From positions 13,694,378 to 13,758,377 of the forward strand of contig OY755240.1 in NCBI GenBank assembly GCA_963576725.1: a stretch of DNA of 64,000 nucleotides, in the 5' to 3' direction. Below, piece by piece: positions 10,980-21,104 of the stretch; the stretch's first letter is position 1, and each line of letters starts with the position of its first letter. This DNA is from Azorinus chamasolen (Eukaryota; Mollusca; Bivalvia; Cardiida; Solecurtidae). Both the position numbers and the translations under genes were made by a program. The notes under the pieces are model-generated. The model saw nothing but the letters and a program-made list of their open reading frames with translations, was not told where the DNA came from and did not search any database.

Positions 10980-12165
10980 CAGGGGCAATAACATTTTAGG
11001 AAAGCAAAGGACACAATTCACACAACTCAAATTATTATTATGTTAGCTTGACAAAACAATCACTTAAAAACAGATTACTCCTGCTTGAGCTGTGAAGAAG
11101 ATACATAATTGTATATATTTGCTACGATTTAAGTCTTAAGAGAATCAAGGTAAGCAAATCTAATAATTTATCTATCAATCTATAAATATGTTTATTGACA
11201 TTTTCAAAGGAAGTTTTCATTTATGTAACTACTGACACAAACAAAATATTGAATTGACACAACTGAACAAGGTACATATCATCTGATTTTTAACTATTTA
11301 ACGCATAGTTTAACTAATCAAGGGCAAAACCTTGAAAATAACAAGAGAGAGGGAACTGCAATCACAAAGGTTCACAGCAATTCATGCTGGGCAACATTTC
11401 TGTGAATTTTCAAGACTAGCCATATCAGAGTTAAGTGTGGCTCACAGTTCGTTATAAACTACAACACATTCCGACTTGTCAGGGGAAACAACTCCAAAAT
11501 TAAAACCAGGGACAGGGAACAGAAATTATAAAGATGTAAAATAACTCACACTGGGCAACGTGCCACCACATTCGTTTCAAAGTGATGAGTGCTGCAAAGT
11601 TAAACATTAATGTATATGTATTCAGGGACAATAACTCAAAGTTATCCGGGGAAGAAACTGAAAATATAAAGGTTCACGCACAACAGTTCATGATATGCAA
11701 TATTCGTGTGAAGTTTCTAAACTCTGGCCATATTAAATTCGGAGATATGTTTGACTCAAAGTTTGTAATAAACTGTGACAAAATCCAACTTGGCAGGGCC
11801 AATAACTCCAAAACTATAGAAAAAAGGAATTGAAAATATGGAGGTGCACAGCAACCCATACTGGGCAACATTCATGTATAGTTTAAAGAATCTAGCCTAA
11901 ACGAGTTATGGATGCCGCAAAGTGTGTCATTAATTATAGCATATTCAAACTATTCAGGGACAAACTACCAGGGGAGAACTGAAAATATGGAGGTACACAA
12001 CTCATGCTGGGCAACATTCCTGTGAAATTTCAAGATTCTAACCTTAACAGTTTTTAAGTTACGCTTGCCGTAACATCTGTGACAGACAGACAGACAGACA
12101 GACAGACGGTAGGACAACTCTGGCAAAAACAATATGCCCCATATACATTTGGTGGAGACATTTAT
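10980..12165 (-). mobile_element. pearl/Helitron-like tandem-repeat element
   Basis: About five diverged units of 145-175 bp are marked by 'ctgggcaacattcctgtgaa' at roughly 11390, 11550, 11694, 11866 and 12009. A (GACA)n tract and 'atatgccccatatacattt' follow. Read on the minus strand the order is TATG/GGGGCATA end, GTCT microsatellite, tandem repeats, which is the layout of bivalve pearl-type elements. The open frame at 11582-11833 only follows the repeat. Confidence 0.55.
12081..12107. repeat. (GACA)n microsatellite
   Basis: About six and a half perfect GACA units, inside the tandem-repeat element that ends near 12165. Confidence 0.95.
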
Positions 12166-12229
12166 AATGATAACTAAGTAGGAATTTAGTTCACTTTTAT
12201 GCACACTTTTTAGGGTCAGGTTCTTATCT

Positions 12230-12510
12230 CGTACGTGAGGTCAGGTTCTTATACGTTAGTGGGTCATTGTACTACGACTCACTCGGTCATAATACTATAA
12301 CCGGGGGGTCAAAGTACTATATAGTAAATCGACCCCCGGTCGATCTACTACGGTGATCACTTTGTTATATGAAGGGTTAGAATTTTATATGTATTGGGGT
12401 CATAGTACTACGACTCCCCCTGTTATAGTAGTATGACCGGGGGTCATAGTACTATACATTTGTATAGTAAATCGACCTCCGGTCGATCTACTACGGGGAT
12501 CACTTTTCCT
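12230..12510. repeat. satellite related to the 9.4-10.9 kb array, two units
   Basis: Two units of about 130 bp share 'gtcatagtactacgactc', 'ccgggggtca' and 'cggtcgatctactacggggatcac'. They resemble but do not match the larger array. Confidence 0.65.
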
Positions 12511-12689
12511 CATTACACCGGCTTGGAACGGTCACAGGCCAAGCCACTAGAAGTTTGTTGAAAAATCTAAATATTGTGGTTACTAACTACATGTTTATTC
12601 CAGCCAAAGTCATGCCGTTTGTCATAGATGTTTGAAGAAATAAATGTGGAAAAAACTGTCAAACAGGTAGAGTCACACACAAAGGGACA

Positions 12690-12905
12690 CTTGGGGTGGG
12701 GGGCTTAAACCAGGTTTAAGGGGTGGGTTCCAACCTCACACTTATCCCACCTTCACCCATGTGTAAATGCAAAATAAGTCATCACCCTTCCAGACATCTC
12801 CATAGCATAAGTAACGATGTCAAGACTAAATCATTTTCAAATAAACTGAAAAAGTAAACAAGTGACGTCATAATTCAAATGACGGGAAAAGTACACGAAA
12901 CATTT
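12690..12905 (-). repeat. left arm of a long inverted repeat (R2 tail plus flank)
   Basis: Contains 'aaaccaggttt', 'cctcacacttatccc' and 'aagtgacgtcat'. The reverse complement matches 13785-14010 in the same order, imperfectly. Confidence 0.55.
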
Positions 12906-13049
12906 CGACACCGATATTTTTAAAACAAACAGAAGAAAACAAAAGAAAATATAAATACAAGTGGATACTAAATATGTAACCGTTTTATTGAAAAAGTATA
13001 ATTTGACATCAAAAACGTGTACTCGATGTCCATTCAGAGACCAGAGCAA

Positions 13050-13500
13050 TTATTGAGAATGTAAAGGGTCGACCACCAAGCATGTAGTGCGCTGCAATAT
13101 AGAGAGGCTAAAGCCTTTTTAATGAATTGTTAAAATTAAATCCATCCCTTTTGTCAAAAAGAAATCTGGAAGAAATCGTTCCATTGTTTATGGCTATACG
13201 TAAATAGGTTGCAGATATGGCAGACCTGTTTGCTGTAAACCCATTATGAATAGACAGATCTAAGGTACCGAAATGTCTGAATGATTGTTTTAATTTTGTT
13301 TGGTATATAGAAGAAAAACATAGCATCGTACATGAATCTGTCATATAAACTGTCGAGAGGTTTCATTGAAGGCATTGATATTGTCTGGCTGTTTATCAGG
13401 TTTCAGACGTATGTGTTTTTCCTGCTTGACAATACTCCCTCTCATAGCAATACAAGCACAGGTCTTCGACAGGGGGTGCGCATTCTGTTCTCATAGAAAT
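13050..13500 (-). pseudogene. degenerate Naiad-like RT fragment
   Basis: Minus-strand translation gives 'LDLSIHNG', 'SSRFLFDKRDGFNFN' and an 'SIYQTKL' segment, which align with 'LDLNLSITND', 'SSKIYDKREDFNF' and 'SIYPKEL' of the better copies. Frameshifts and deletions are plain, and this copy is more diverged than the others. It lies between the two arms of the inverted repeat. Confidence 0.6.
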
Positions 13501-13784
13501 GCACAAAAATATTGTTCAGAAGAAAGTCGAGCGATTCACAAATCTCGCAGCATGTCCAGTGTAATTATTAACAGTGCAAGGTGAGCATTGTGTGCATGGA
13601 CTCAGTTTAGCGATACAGCAACAATAAGCAAACCTCGACTTGTAACACGTATTATCTCCGCTAATTAATCCCTGATCTAACAAATAATTAACTAATAATT
13701 AAATAATCTTCCACTTTATTATTATGAATAAATTTGAGAGTAATCCTTGTCATCATTGTAATATGATTTTTCCCGTACTTTTAA

Positions 13785-14010
13785 ATTATTACGTCATTTA
13801 AATGATGACGTCACTTGTTTACCTCTAATGTTTATTTTAAAATCATTTCATTTTGGCAGACATCGTTAACATGTTGTTAATGAAAAAGTAGTAAAGTCAA
13901 GCAGGAAAAGCCTTAAGTTGTCTGGAGGGGGGTTTTATTTACATTTTGACTTTGGTGAAAGTGGGATATGGGCGAGGTTGGGTACACGTAAACCAGGTTT
14001 AAGCCCCCCC
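13785..14010 (+). repeat. right arm of a long inverted repeat
   Basis: Inverted partner of 12690-12905, including 'atgacgtcacttgtttac' and 'aaaccaggtttaagccccc'. A short extra segment is present near 13890-13920. Confidence 0.55.
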
Positions 14011-14235
14011 CCAGTAGCTGTTTTTGGCTACTGACCGTTCCAAGGCAGTACTCCTGCTTTCAGCCTATGGTCAACTTTGTTGTTTAATATGCTTAATGTT
14101 TAATGTTTTTCGTCTTGATATGCGTCCTGTTATGTTTTGTCTTGTGGCTATACCGTTTCTTGATTGATGGTGTTTGGTGCGGTGTCATTTCGTATGTGGC
14201 TCTCCCTGTTTGACTATTTTTCCATATTTATGAAA
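13920..14235 (+). mobile_element. R2-type 3' tail
   Basis: Carries the hairpin as CAGTAGC...GCTACTG (about 14010-14033), followed by 'accgttccaaggcagta' and the terminal 'ctgtttgactatttttcc'. It lies just upstream of an HSPA12 exon. Confidence 0.65.
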
Positions 14236-14252
14236 TACATACACACTTTTAG

Positions 14253-14396
14253 AGCGTGCTGAAAAATCCAGATCTTGTGGTGGCGTTAGACATTGGCAGT
14301 ACATACTCTGGCTATGCCTGGCAATGGAGAAGCAACTTTGAGAACAATCGTAGTAACATCGAGTTCAACGACAATTGGGGAACTGCCTCGCCACGG
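14253..14396 (+). CDS. HSPA12-like exon A (phosphate-1 motif)
   Basis: An acceptor 'cacttttag' precedes the exon and the donor is GTAGGT at 14397. The 48 codons include 'VVALDIGSTYSGYAW', the first phosphate-binding loop of the HSP70/actin ATPase fold. No in-frame ATG occurs at its start, so an upstream exon must supply the initiator. Confidence 0.92.
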
Positions 14397-14404
14397 GTAG
14401 GTAT

Positions 14405-14695
14405 CTAAAAATATTAAAAGTACAAAAATGAGTCATGCAGGAAATACCACATACAGAACAAACACTCGCCCGAACAGCAACACAAGGAAACAGCAAATGT
14501 ACATGGGTAGAAAAAACAACAAGAGACGCACAAAGACAAAACAAACATACAATAGGAGGAAGATGGAAGTACCGCCTTGGAACGGTCAGTGACAAAAGTC
14601 ACCGGGGGTTTAAACCGGTTTATGGGCGCCCAACCTCACCCTTATTCCATCCCCATCCTAAAAGACAAACAGTGTAAATAAACGTATCCCCTCTC
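14405..14695 (-). mobile_element. R2b short interspersed element
   Basis: Complete copy. On the minus strand it runs from 'gggatacgtttatttacac' to 'gactcatttttgtactttt', with AAACCGGTTTA and GGTGAC-TTTT-GTCACT. It begins within 10 bp of the exon A donor. The open frame at 14435-14677 is a shadow. Confidence 0.75.
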
Positions 14696-14799
14696 CGAAT
14701 TAATGTTCAAATGCAACACGGAGCAAATTATGTTGTTTACAATGGTGCAAGTAACGAATGGTTTGATTTCGGATACCACTTTTCATTAAAGTATTGTAT

Positions 14800-15210
14800 C
14801 CATGACTCATGTCTGTCTTACGGGGTTAACATATCTCAACTTAGTCTTTTCGCTTGAGCTTGTTCTTCTGTTGATGAATCTCATTTGAACTTAAAAGCTG
14901 CTTAAGCAAGGATATATATATTCACAAAACATTCCCTAAATTTTCCATCAACTGGCATGTATACGTGTTATCTTATCCGGAATCTTATGGTGATATGATT
15001 AACGCTCTTCGTAAAAAAATTTGACATGCCCATTTTCTCACTTTGTTCATTAAGTATGTTAAAAGTCATTAAAAAGTGATATGATCCTATAGTACTACAG
15101 CATACTGCATGTCTGGTTGTCAAACCTTTTACAGTTGACAATCACGCTGCTCTCTTTGCATGGACACAGACTAGAAAGGTTTAGTATTCTATGAAGACGG
15201 CCTTCTTTTC
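14800..15210 (+). pseudogene. Naiad-like RT fragment, degenerate
   Basis: The plus strand holds remains of 'YGVNISQL', 'LLKQG', 'LQHTACLVVKPFTVDNHAALFAW'-like coding sequence with many stops. It ends near the RT C-terminus and is followed at once by another fragment of the same family. Confidence 0.55.
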
Positions 15211-15224
15211 ATGTACGCCGGCAA

Positions 15225-15376
15225 GAAAGACTTCCTTTTTAGATTTGAATCTTTCCATCACTAACGATAAAGTTTCGTCTAAAATATACGATAAAAAGGA
15301 AGATTTCTATTTCAAAATTGTTAATTATCCTTCTCTAGAGATGGACATATCCGCCGGTCTACATCTTATGGGGTTA
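15225..15376 (+). pseudogene. Naiad-like RT fragment, forward half of an inverted junction
   Basis: Encodes 'SFLDLNLSITNDKVSSKIYD' and 'EDFYFKIVNYPSL', then meets the reversed fragment at about 15376. Confidence 0.65.
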
Positions 15377-15630
15377 ATTGAAAGATTCAAATCTAAAAAT
15401 GAAGCTATAATGTCACAATGATTCGCTTTGTTTAAAGACAGTTCTTTTGGGTAAATTGAAGAAATCATAGTTTCAAAATAAGGATTATCTAAATTTAAAA
15501 TATCGTCTAAATACCTTGAAGTTTTATTAAAAGCATTAACAATATCGGCCTGTGTATCATGTTTTAAGCTAAGCATAAAATCCTTCTCATAGCAATACAA
15601 AAACAAATCTGCAACAAGATTTGTACCCAT
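15377..15630 (-). pseudogene. Naiad-like RT fragment, reversed half of an inverted junction
   Basis: Minus-strand frame with 'MGTN', 'VADLFLYCYEKDFMLSL', intact YLDD in 'TSRYLDDILNL', and 'SFLDLNLSIN', ending exactly where the forward fragment stops. The two halves would be adjacent in an intact element, which points to a 5' inversion during reverse transcription or a later rearrangement. Confidence 0.7.
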
Positions 15631-15639
15631 CTAAACCGT

Positions 15640-16040
15640 ACAAAAAACATTGGGTCTAAACCGTATAGTACACTTTTACCACTACGGGCTAAACCGTACA
15701 CTCGACATTATTTTCAAACGTCTCAAAAAGACAAAATGTAGATCTGTGCCACAAACTAGTTAACTCAACGTTCATATCGGGCTCAGATGCATATATCCAC
15801 AGTGTTAGGAAACGTGTAGCGTAGTTGGCAAGCTTACAATGAGGCAAAATATGACCTCATTCTCGATTCGATTTCTGACTTTCGGTTTCTGCATAGTTTA
15901 CCGAAGATTTTGAGCCTTACACACATACATGAACCATAAGGGGGTAAGCCGCTGTTGACGGGCGTTATAATCCTGTGTTATGGCACCAATTAAATGACTG
16001 AAAGAAAAATCTGCATAATTAAAAAAGTGTGTAAATGTGA
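15640..16040. other. HSPA12 intron stretch, nothing recognised
   Basis: Short repeats of 'taaaccgta' near 15630-15710. Otherwise no feature that I can name. Confidence 0.4.
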
Positions 16041-16047
16041 TGCTTAC

Positions 16048-16073
16048 CTTTCAGCCTTCGTTTTGTCCGCCAT
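16048..16073 (-). CDS. possible antisense first exon (ATGGCGGAC... then a GTAAGC donor)
   Basis: On the minus strand 'ccaagATGGCGGACAAAACG' has a good initiation context (A at -3, G at +4). After eight codons and two bases (MADKTKAE...) it meets AAG|GTAAGC. This looks like a genuine start exon of a gene running leftwards inside the HSPA12 intron, or a fossil of one. No partner exon was recognised downstream on the minus strand. Confidence 0.25.
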
Positions 16074-16094
16074 CTTGGAAAAGTCTAAACATTC

Positions 16095-16645
16095 GAGGTC
16101 GTACAGTGTGAATGTCGGTTATACGATATGATATGTATTACGATGTGCGGATGTCCGTGATACGTTATTGTTTGTTCGACATTATCAGTATGTCTGGGTG
16201 TATGTTATACGTATTGGTTTGCATGTCTGAAATACGCTATGGTTTATTTGACAATACCTTGTTTTACATAATATTTTGACCATACGAGTATATGAATGTT
16301 TGTAATACTATGATTTGCTTGACAATATCAGGATGTCAGATATTCTATGTAGTTTTGACACTATCTGGATGTCTGATATTCTACATGTATGTAGTTTGGA
16401 CACAATCTGGGTGTCTGTTATAGGTTATGGTTATGTTTACAATATTTGGAAGTCTCCTATATGTTATTTCTTGTTTGTCGACATCAGGATGTCTGATATT
16501 CTGTATAATTATCACAGTATCTGGATGTGTTTATACGTTATAGTTTGCCTTACAATATTATGGTGTCTGCTATATGGTATGGTTCAGTTGTCAATATCAG
16601 GATGTCATATATGGTAATTACAGTATCTGGATGTGTTCTTCGTCC
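16095..16645. repeat. minisatellite, about 45-55 bp units
   Basis: Units contain 'atctggatgtctgatattct', 'tatggtttg' and 'gacaatatcagg'. The same units reappear at 19880-20035 and 20285-20370, so the Naiad-like copy and an R2 tail appear to sit within one array. Open frames here are artefacts. Confidence 0.7.
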
Positions 16646-16646
16646 T

Positions 16647-17823
16647 CATATTGATAAAGAATCTGAACATAAAAGACATTTTCTTAAACTTCAATTCATA
16701 AATAAAGGTATCGACTTCATTGATATTCAAAGTATATTTCGTGTTAAGAATGTAATCGATACTATTCCTAAATATTTCATAAATTCTGAATCACCTATCA
16801 TCTGTTATAAATACAATAAACCAATAAGGAACGTTATTTTTTAACTACAATAAAATTGTATCCGACTTAAATATTGATGTCAATACCCCTACTTCTTGAG
16901 ACTGTAGCACGTCAAGCTTTTGTTATAAACCAGTTGGTCACGTCATTACTGGTAATTTTAATATTATTAAAGATAAACGTCTCAGGACCCTCCTTACTAA
17001 AGGACCCAAATATAGATTATCTTCCATTATTGATTTTGACACTTGTCGTACTCATATTGCTGAAGCTATTCAGGAACTCTGCATCAAATGGTGTCGACGA
17101 GAACATGCTGATGTAAATGCCCTTTCGGATTGGAAAAAACATGTTTTTGACATTCTTGATACACGTATTGCTTTTTACAAATCTAATTACCATCTATTAC
17201 CACCTCGACCTAGAATTACATTTCGATATCTGAAGAAAAACATTTCGAATTTTCATTCTAATTATGTTTTTGCTCCTGCTGACAAGGCATCAAATTATGT
17301 AATAATTATGTGACGATTGTATTATGTTGATGTTTTGAAGAAGGAATTAACTGGTTCACAAACATACATTACAGTGCAAACCCCTGAAAAAGATAAAGTC
17401 ACGGAACATGTAAAAATGTGCAATACTTTTAAGTCTAATCCTAACGTAAAACAACATAAACTTTCTACTATGTACTGGATTCCTAAGCTACATAAAAATC
17501 CGTCTAAGGCCCGTTTTATTGCTAACTCTAGTTGTTGTACTACATGTACTACTAAACTATCTAAACTTTTAACGTCGTGTCTTACTACTATCAAAGAACA
17601 TGTTAAACGTTACTGTGATAAAATATATGACAATTCTGGTATTAATGTTTTTTGGTCCATAAAAAATTCAAATGATATTTTAAATAAACTTGAAAATGAA
17701 CTGTACAGCATTTCTTCATTGAGCTCTTACGATTTCTCTACACTCTATACTACTCTACCTCACCATCTTATAAAGGATAAACTGATTAAATTGATAGAAA
17801 AAAAACTTTGCCAGAGAAAATAA
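16647..17823 (+). pseudogene. Naiad-like RT, N-terminal and fingers region, with two in-frame TGA codons
   Basis: After a one-base slip in a T run near 16842, one frame stays open from 16843 to 17823 except for TGA at 16897-16899 and 17311-17313. It encodes 'CSTSSFCYKPVGHVITGNF', 'KRLRTLLTKGPKYR', 'FAPADKASNYVIIM-TGA-RL', 'YWIPKLHKNPSKARFIANSS' and 'SYDFSTLYTTLPH' (RT motif A region). As I recall the family, the two TGA sites fall where relatives have cysteine, and selenoprotein-coding members of permuted PLEs have been reported. A TAA ends the frame at 17821-17823, close to a frameshift, so the copy is dead as it stands. Confidence 0.6.
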
Positions 17824-18265
17824 AATGCTCCTTGCTTGTAATGTTCAACGTTCATTCTTTTCGAATTCTGAAGTTGAAAATTACACAATGTGGACGTGCC
17901 TTGATGTTTGTAGATCTTTAACATTTCTTTTAGATAACATATTTGTGCGATATGCGGGATACCATGTATCGTCAAGTCGTTGGTATACCTATGTGAACAA
18001 ATTGTGCCCCTCCTGTTGCAGATTTGTTTTTATATTGCTATGAGAAGGATTTCATGCTTAGTTTTAAACCTGATACACAATCTGACATTGTTAGTGCTTT
18101 TAATAAAACGTCTAGGTATTTACACGATATTTTGAATTTGGTTAATCCTTATTTTGAAAATATGGTTTCTTCTATTTACCCAAAAGAACTTACTTTAAAC
18201 AAAGCGAACCTATCTGACATTCAGGCTTCCTTTTTAGATTTGAATCTTTCCATCACTAATGATAA
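17824..18265 (+). pseudogene. Naiad-like RT palm region, frameshifted, YLDD mutated
   Basis: Continues the preceding frame after a frameshift: 'SLTFLLDNIFVRYAG', then in another frame 'QVVGIPM', 'FLYCYEKDFMLSF' and 'TSRYLHDILNLVNPYF'. The catalytic YLDD reads YLHD here. The frame runs into an R1 insertion after 'LSITNDK'. Confidence 0.65.
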
Positions 18266-18705
18266 ATATATTCTGAAAATGGATGATCCTTCGAAAACAA
18301 AAGTAGAAATACAAAAAGAGAAAATTGTAGACTTTGTTTTATTGAGTCTGTTCATGAGTAGTAATTAAAAGTGCAACACTACTAACGCCCCCTAGCACCG
18401 GCTTAAGCAGTATTCAATTTTCAAAACTAATAACATGAAAACTAATGATCCCAAAGGACCAGAAAATATAACAACACTGAGAATGAAGTACGGGGCGACT
18501 TTTTACGGCCGCCACCCAAGCACTTAACACCTGCTGTTGTGAAGTACATATATTCTGAAAATGGATGATCCTTCGAAAGCAAAAGTAGAAATACAAAAAG
18601 AGAAAATTGCAGACACGGTTTTATTGAGTATGTTCATGAGTAGTAATTAAATGCGCAACACTACTCACGCCCCCTAGCACCGGCTTAAGCAGTATTCAAT
18701 TTCGT
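18266..18705 (+). mobile_element. two R1 repeats in tandem, inserted in the Naiad-like copy
   Basis: A near-complete copy (18266-18535) and a 5' partial copy (about 18541-18705), each starting 'tatattctgaaaatggatga'. They split the RT sequence between 'SITNDK' and 'SSKKYDKRED'. Confidence 0.7.
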
Positions 18706-19241
18706 CTAAGTTTCAAGTTTCGTCTAAAAAATACGATAAAAGGGAAGATTTCGATTTCAAATTTGTTAATTATTCTTCTCTAGATGGAGATGTTCCCCAG
18801 TCTACATATTATGGGGTTTACATTTCTCAACTTATTTGCTTTGCTCGAGCCTGTTCTTTGCTAGTAGATTTTAAAAGTCGTAATTTAGTTATGACTCATA
18901 AACTTCTTAAGCAAGGCTACAGATATCATAAAATTCGGAAAGCTTTTTCAAAATTCAATTATCGAAATTTACCCCTCATTAGTAAATATAACTGCAATTT
19001 ACGGACGTTACTGCAACAAGGTATTTCTCATCCAGATTTCTATGGTAATGTTATCTACAAACTTAGGAAAATTCGTGGTCATATCCATTTTCACGATTTG
19101 TTTATTAAACGCATTAAAAGTTTTAGGAAGAAAGGTCATGACCCTATTATATTGCAACACACTGCATGTTTGGTTATCGACCCCTTTACAGTCGGTAGCT
19201 ACGCTTTCCTCTTTGCTTGCACGGCGACAGGCCGAGGGTAG
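18706..19241 (+). pseudogene. Naiad-like RT C-terminal region
   Basis: Resumes after the R1 insertion. Open from 18858 to 19241 with 'LLKQGYRYHKIRKAFSKF', 'LPLISKYNCNLRTLLQQGIS' and 'LQHTACLVIDPFTVGSYAF', ending 'TATGRG' at a TAG. It closely matches the minus-strand copy at 4530-5291 and the copies at 22250 and 23800. Confidence 0.7.
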
Positions 19242-19875
19242 TACTCTATGATGGTATACTTTTAAACCCAGAAATGGGATGAGCTTACCAAACTCATGTA
19301 TTACTGTCGTGCCCTTAACGGCTTCCCTGCAGTTGCTCTGTCTTCAGCAACGTCATTGAGTACATATCTGACGGACTTTCACAGTTGTTATGCTATGTTT
19401 TACATTTTGTACTGTGATTACTGTCTTCTATGCTGTGGGGAAATCGGGCGGGGATACCTTTATTTACAATGTTTGTTTAGCTAGGGTGACTTTGAGATAA
19501 GTGTGAGGTTAGGACGTCCGTAAACCGGTTTAAACCCCCAGTGGTGATTTTGCTACTGACCGTGCTAAGGCGGTTCTCTCTTTGTCACCCTTACTTTTGT
19601 TTGTCTTGTGTCTTTGTGCTTGTGTTTTGTTCATGTTTGTCTCTGGTGCTTGTGTATTTGTTGGTGTTTTCTGTGTTCTTCTCGTGTGTTTACGTGTGTT
19701 TGGTTGTGTGTTTGGTTGTGACATGCTGTCTGTTGGTGTGTTGGTGATGATTGCGTCTTGTGTGTGGCTTTCTGCTGTGTGTGTATGAGTATAAATTGCT
19801 ATGCTTTCTGTCGGTGTTTTGGTGATGGTGGCGTTTTGTGTGTGGCTTTTCCTGCTTGACTTTACTACTTTTCAT
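19242..19875 (+). mobile_element. Naiad-like 3' region and R2 tail
   Basis: Follows the RT stop with 'cccagaaatgggatgagctt', 'gggataccttta', AAACCGGTTT, the hairpin as CAGTGG...CTACTG with one wobble pair, and the terminal 'tgactttactactttt'. Confidence 0.65.
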
Positions 19876-20039
19876 TTATCGTTATAGCTATCTTTCTGGT
19901 ATCTGGGTGTCTAATATCCGTTATGGTTTTGATAATATCTAGAGGTTTTATACATTATTGTATGCTTTAAAATATCATACTGTCCGATACACGTTATGGT
20001 TTTTATACTAGCTTTATGTCTTATGTTTGACTTATGTTT

Positions 20040-20280
20040 TAACCCCAAAGTTGTAATTTTGCTACTGAACGTTCCTCGGCGGTACGCTCTTTGTCATCCT
20101 TACTTTTATGTTTGCCTGGTGTCTCTGTGTCTTTGTACTTGTGAGTTTGACCATGTTTTGTACATCTCGTGTGTGTGTCTGTGCGTGTATATGTGCGGTT
20201 GTGACTTACATGCTTTCGATGTTTTTCGTGGTTGTGTCTTACATGTGGCTTTTTCTGTTTGAATTTACTTCCTTTTCATT
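20040..20280 (+). mobile_element. R2 tail, degenerate
   Basis: 'tttaaccccaaagttgtaat', 'gctactgaacgttcctcggc' and a TG-rich tail ending 'tgaatttacttccttttca'. Flanked by units of the 16.1-16.6 kb minisatellite. Confidence 0.55.
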
Positions 20281-20416
20281 CATATAATTATGATGTATGA
20301 TGTGATTGTTTGACAATATATAGATATCTGTTATAAGTTATGGTTTTGACCATAGTTCTCTTGAAGCTTCCATTCCTAACTACTAAAATCAAGCAAAAAT
20401 AACAAATGCATTTCAG

Positions 20417-20584
20417 TTACGGAAAACCACCACTTGTCTTTTACTAAATGAAGGCAAGGCGATTGACTCTTTTGGGCAATTAGCTGAAAAGCGATTTTGC
20501 AATGAGTGTGACAAGACAGGCGGCCAATCCCTTGAAGGCAAATGGTACTTCTTCAAAGGTTTCAAGATGATTCTCTACGCTCAG
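20417..20584 (+). CDS. HSPA12-like exon B
   Basis: 56 codons between acceptor 'tgcatttcag' and donor GTAAGA, phase 0 at both ends. It encodes 'TTTCLLLNEGKAIDSFG' and 'GKWYFFKGFKMILYAQ', the stretch after the first phosphate loop that is typical of the HSPA12 branch. Confidence 0.93.
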
Positions 20585-20847
20585 GTAAGAGGTATAATAA
20601 GAATCCATGTCTGGAATTCACCTGCAGATTGTCAGGCATGCATGATAATAAGTGCATGGTTAAACCATTGTTGTTGGCAAAATTAAGCCAAAATGCATCT
20701 AATGTTGGGTTGCAGAAGCAATTTAATGCCGATGACAACCATTTGAAGAACATGCTTCATATATCTGTTTTAGTTCATATACATAGATGATGGATATACA
20801 TGTATTTGTATAATTGAAATAAATTTGAGTTTCATGTTTTCAACCAG

Positions 20848-21066
20848 GATAGTCCTGGAAAACTTCAAGTGGACGATCACTTTGGACAACGAATGCCTCT
20901 GTTCGATGTCATGTCAAAATTCATTCAGGCCATGAGGGAGCACTTCCTTAGCTTAATGCGGACCAAACAACAAAAACCGAACCTGAATAAAATATTGTGG
21001 GTCCTAACTGTACCTGCTATATGGTCAGATGCGTCCAAGAAGTTTATGAGCGAAGCAGCCGAAAAG
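20848..21066 (+). CDS. HSPA12-like exon C
   Basis: 73 codons between acceptor 'ttcaaccag' and donor GTAAAG, phase 0 at both ends. Contains 'LFDVMSKFIQAMREH' and 'WVLTVPAIWSDASKKFM', matching the HSP70 'TVPA' strand-helix region. Intron 2 upstream is only 263 bp. Confidence 0.93.
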
Positions 21067-21104
21067 GTAAAGAAAAAGTATGCTTTCGCATGTCGAACAT
21101 TGAA

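Larger units (their letters stand above)
16646..19875 (+). mobile_element. Naiad-like (permuted PLE) retroelement, longest copy, 5'-truncated
   Basis: Runs from a region N-terminal to the RT, through the RT fingers and palm, to the C-terminus and the 3' region with R2 tail ending 'gactttactacttttcattt'. Minisatellite sequence flanks it on both sides. It is interrupted at 18266-18705 by R1 repeats and carries frameshifts near 16842 and 17820. No GIY-YIG domain is visible; in permuted PLEs it would lie upstream of the truncation. Confidence 0.7.

Noticed and set aside
14435..14677. Recurrent antisense frame 'GGRWKYRLGTVSDKSH' in R2b copies (also 1267-1524, 25904-26173)
   Set aside because: It looks conserved only because the repeats are alike. 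Frames break in most copies, and the underlying bases are explained by the hairpin and flanking motifs.
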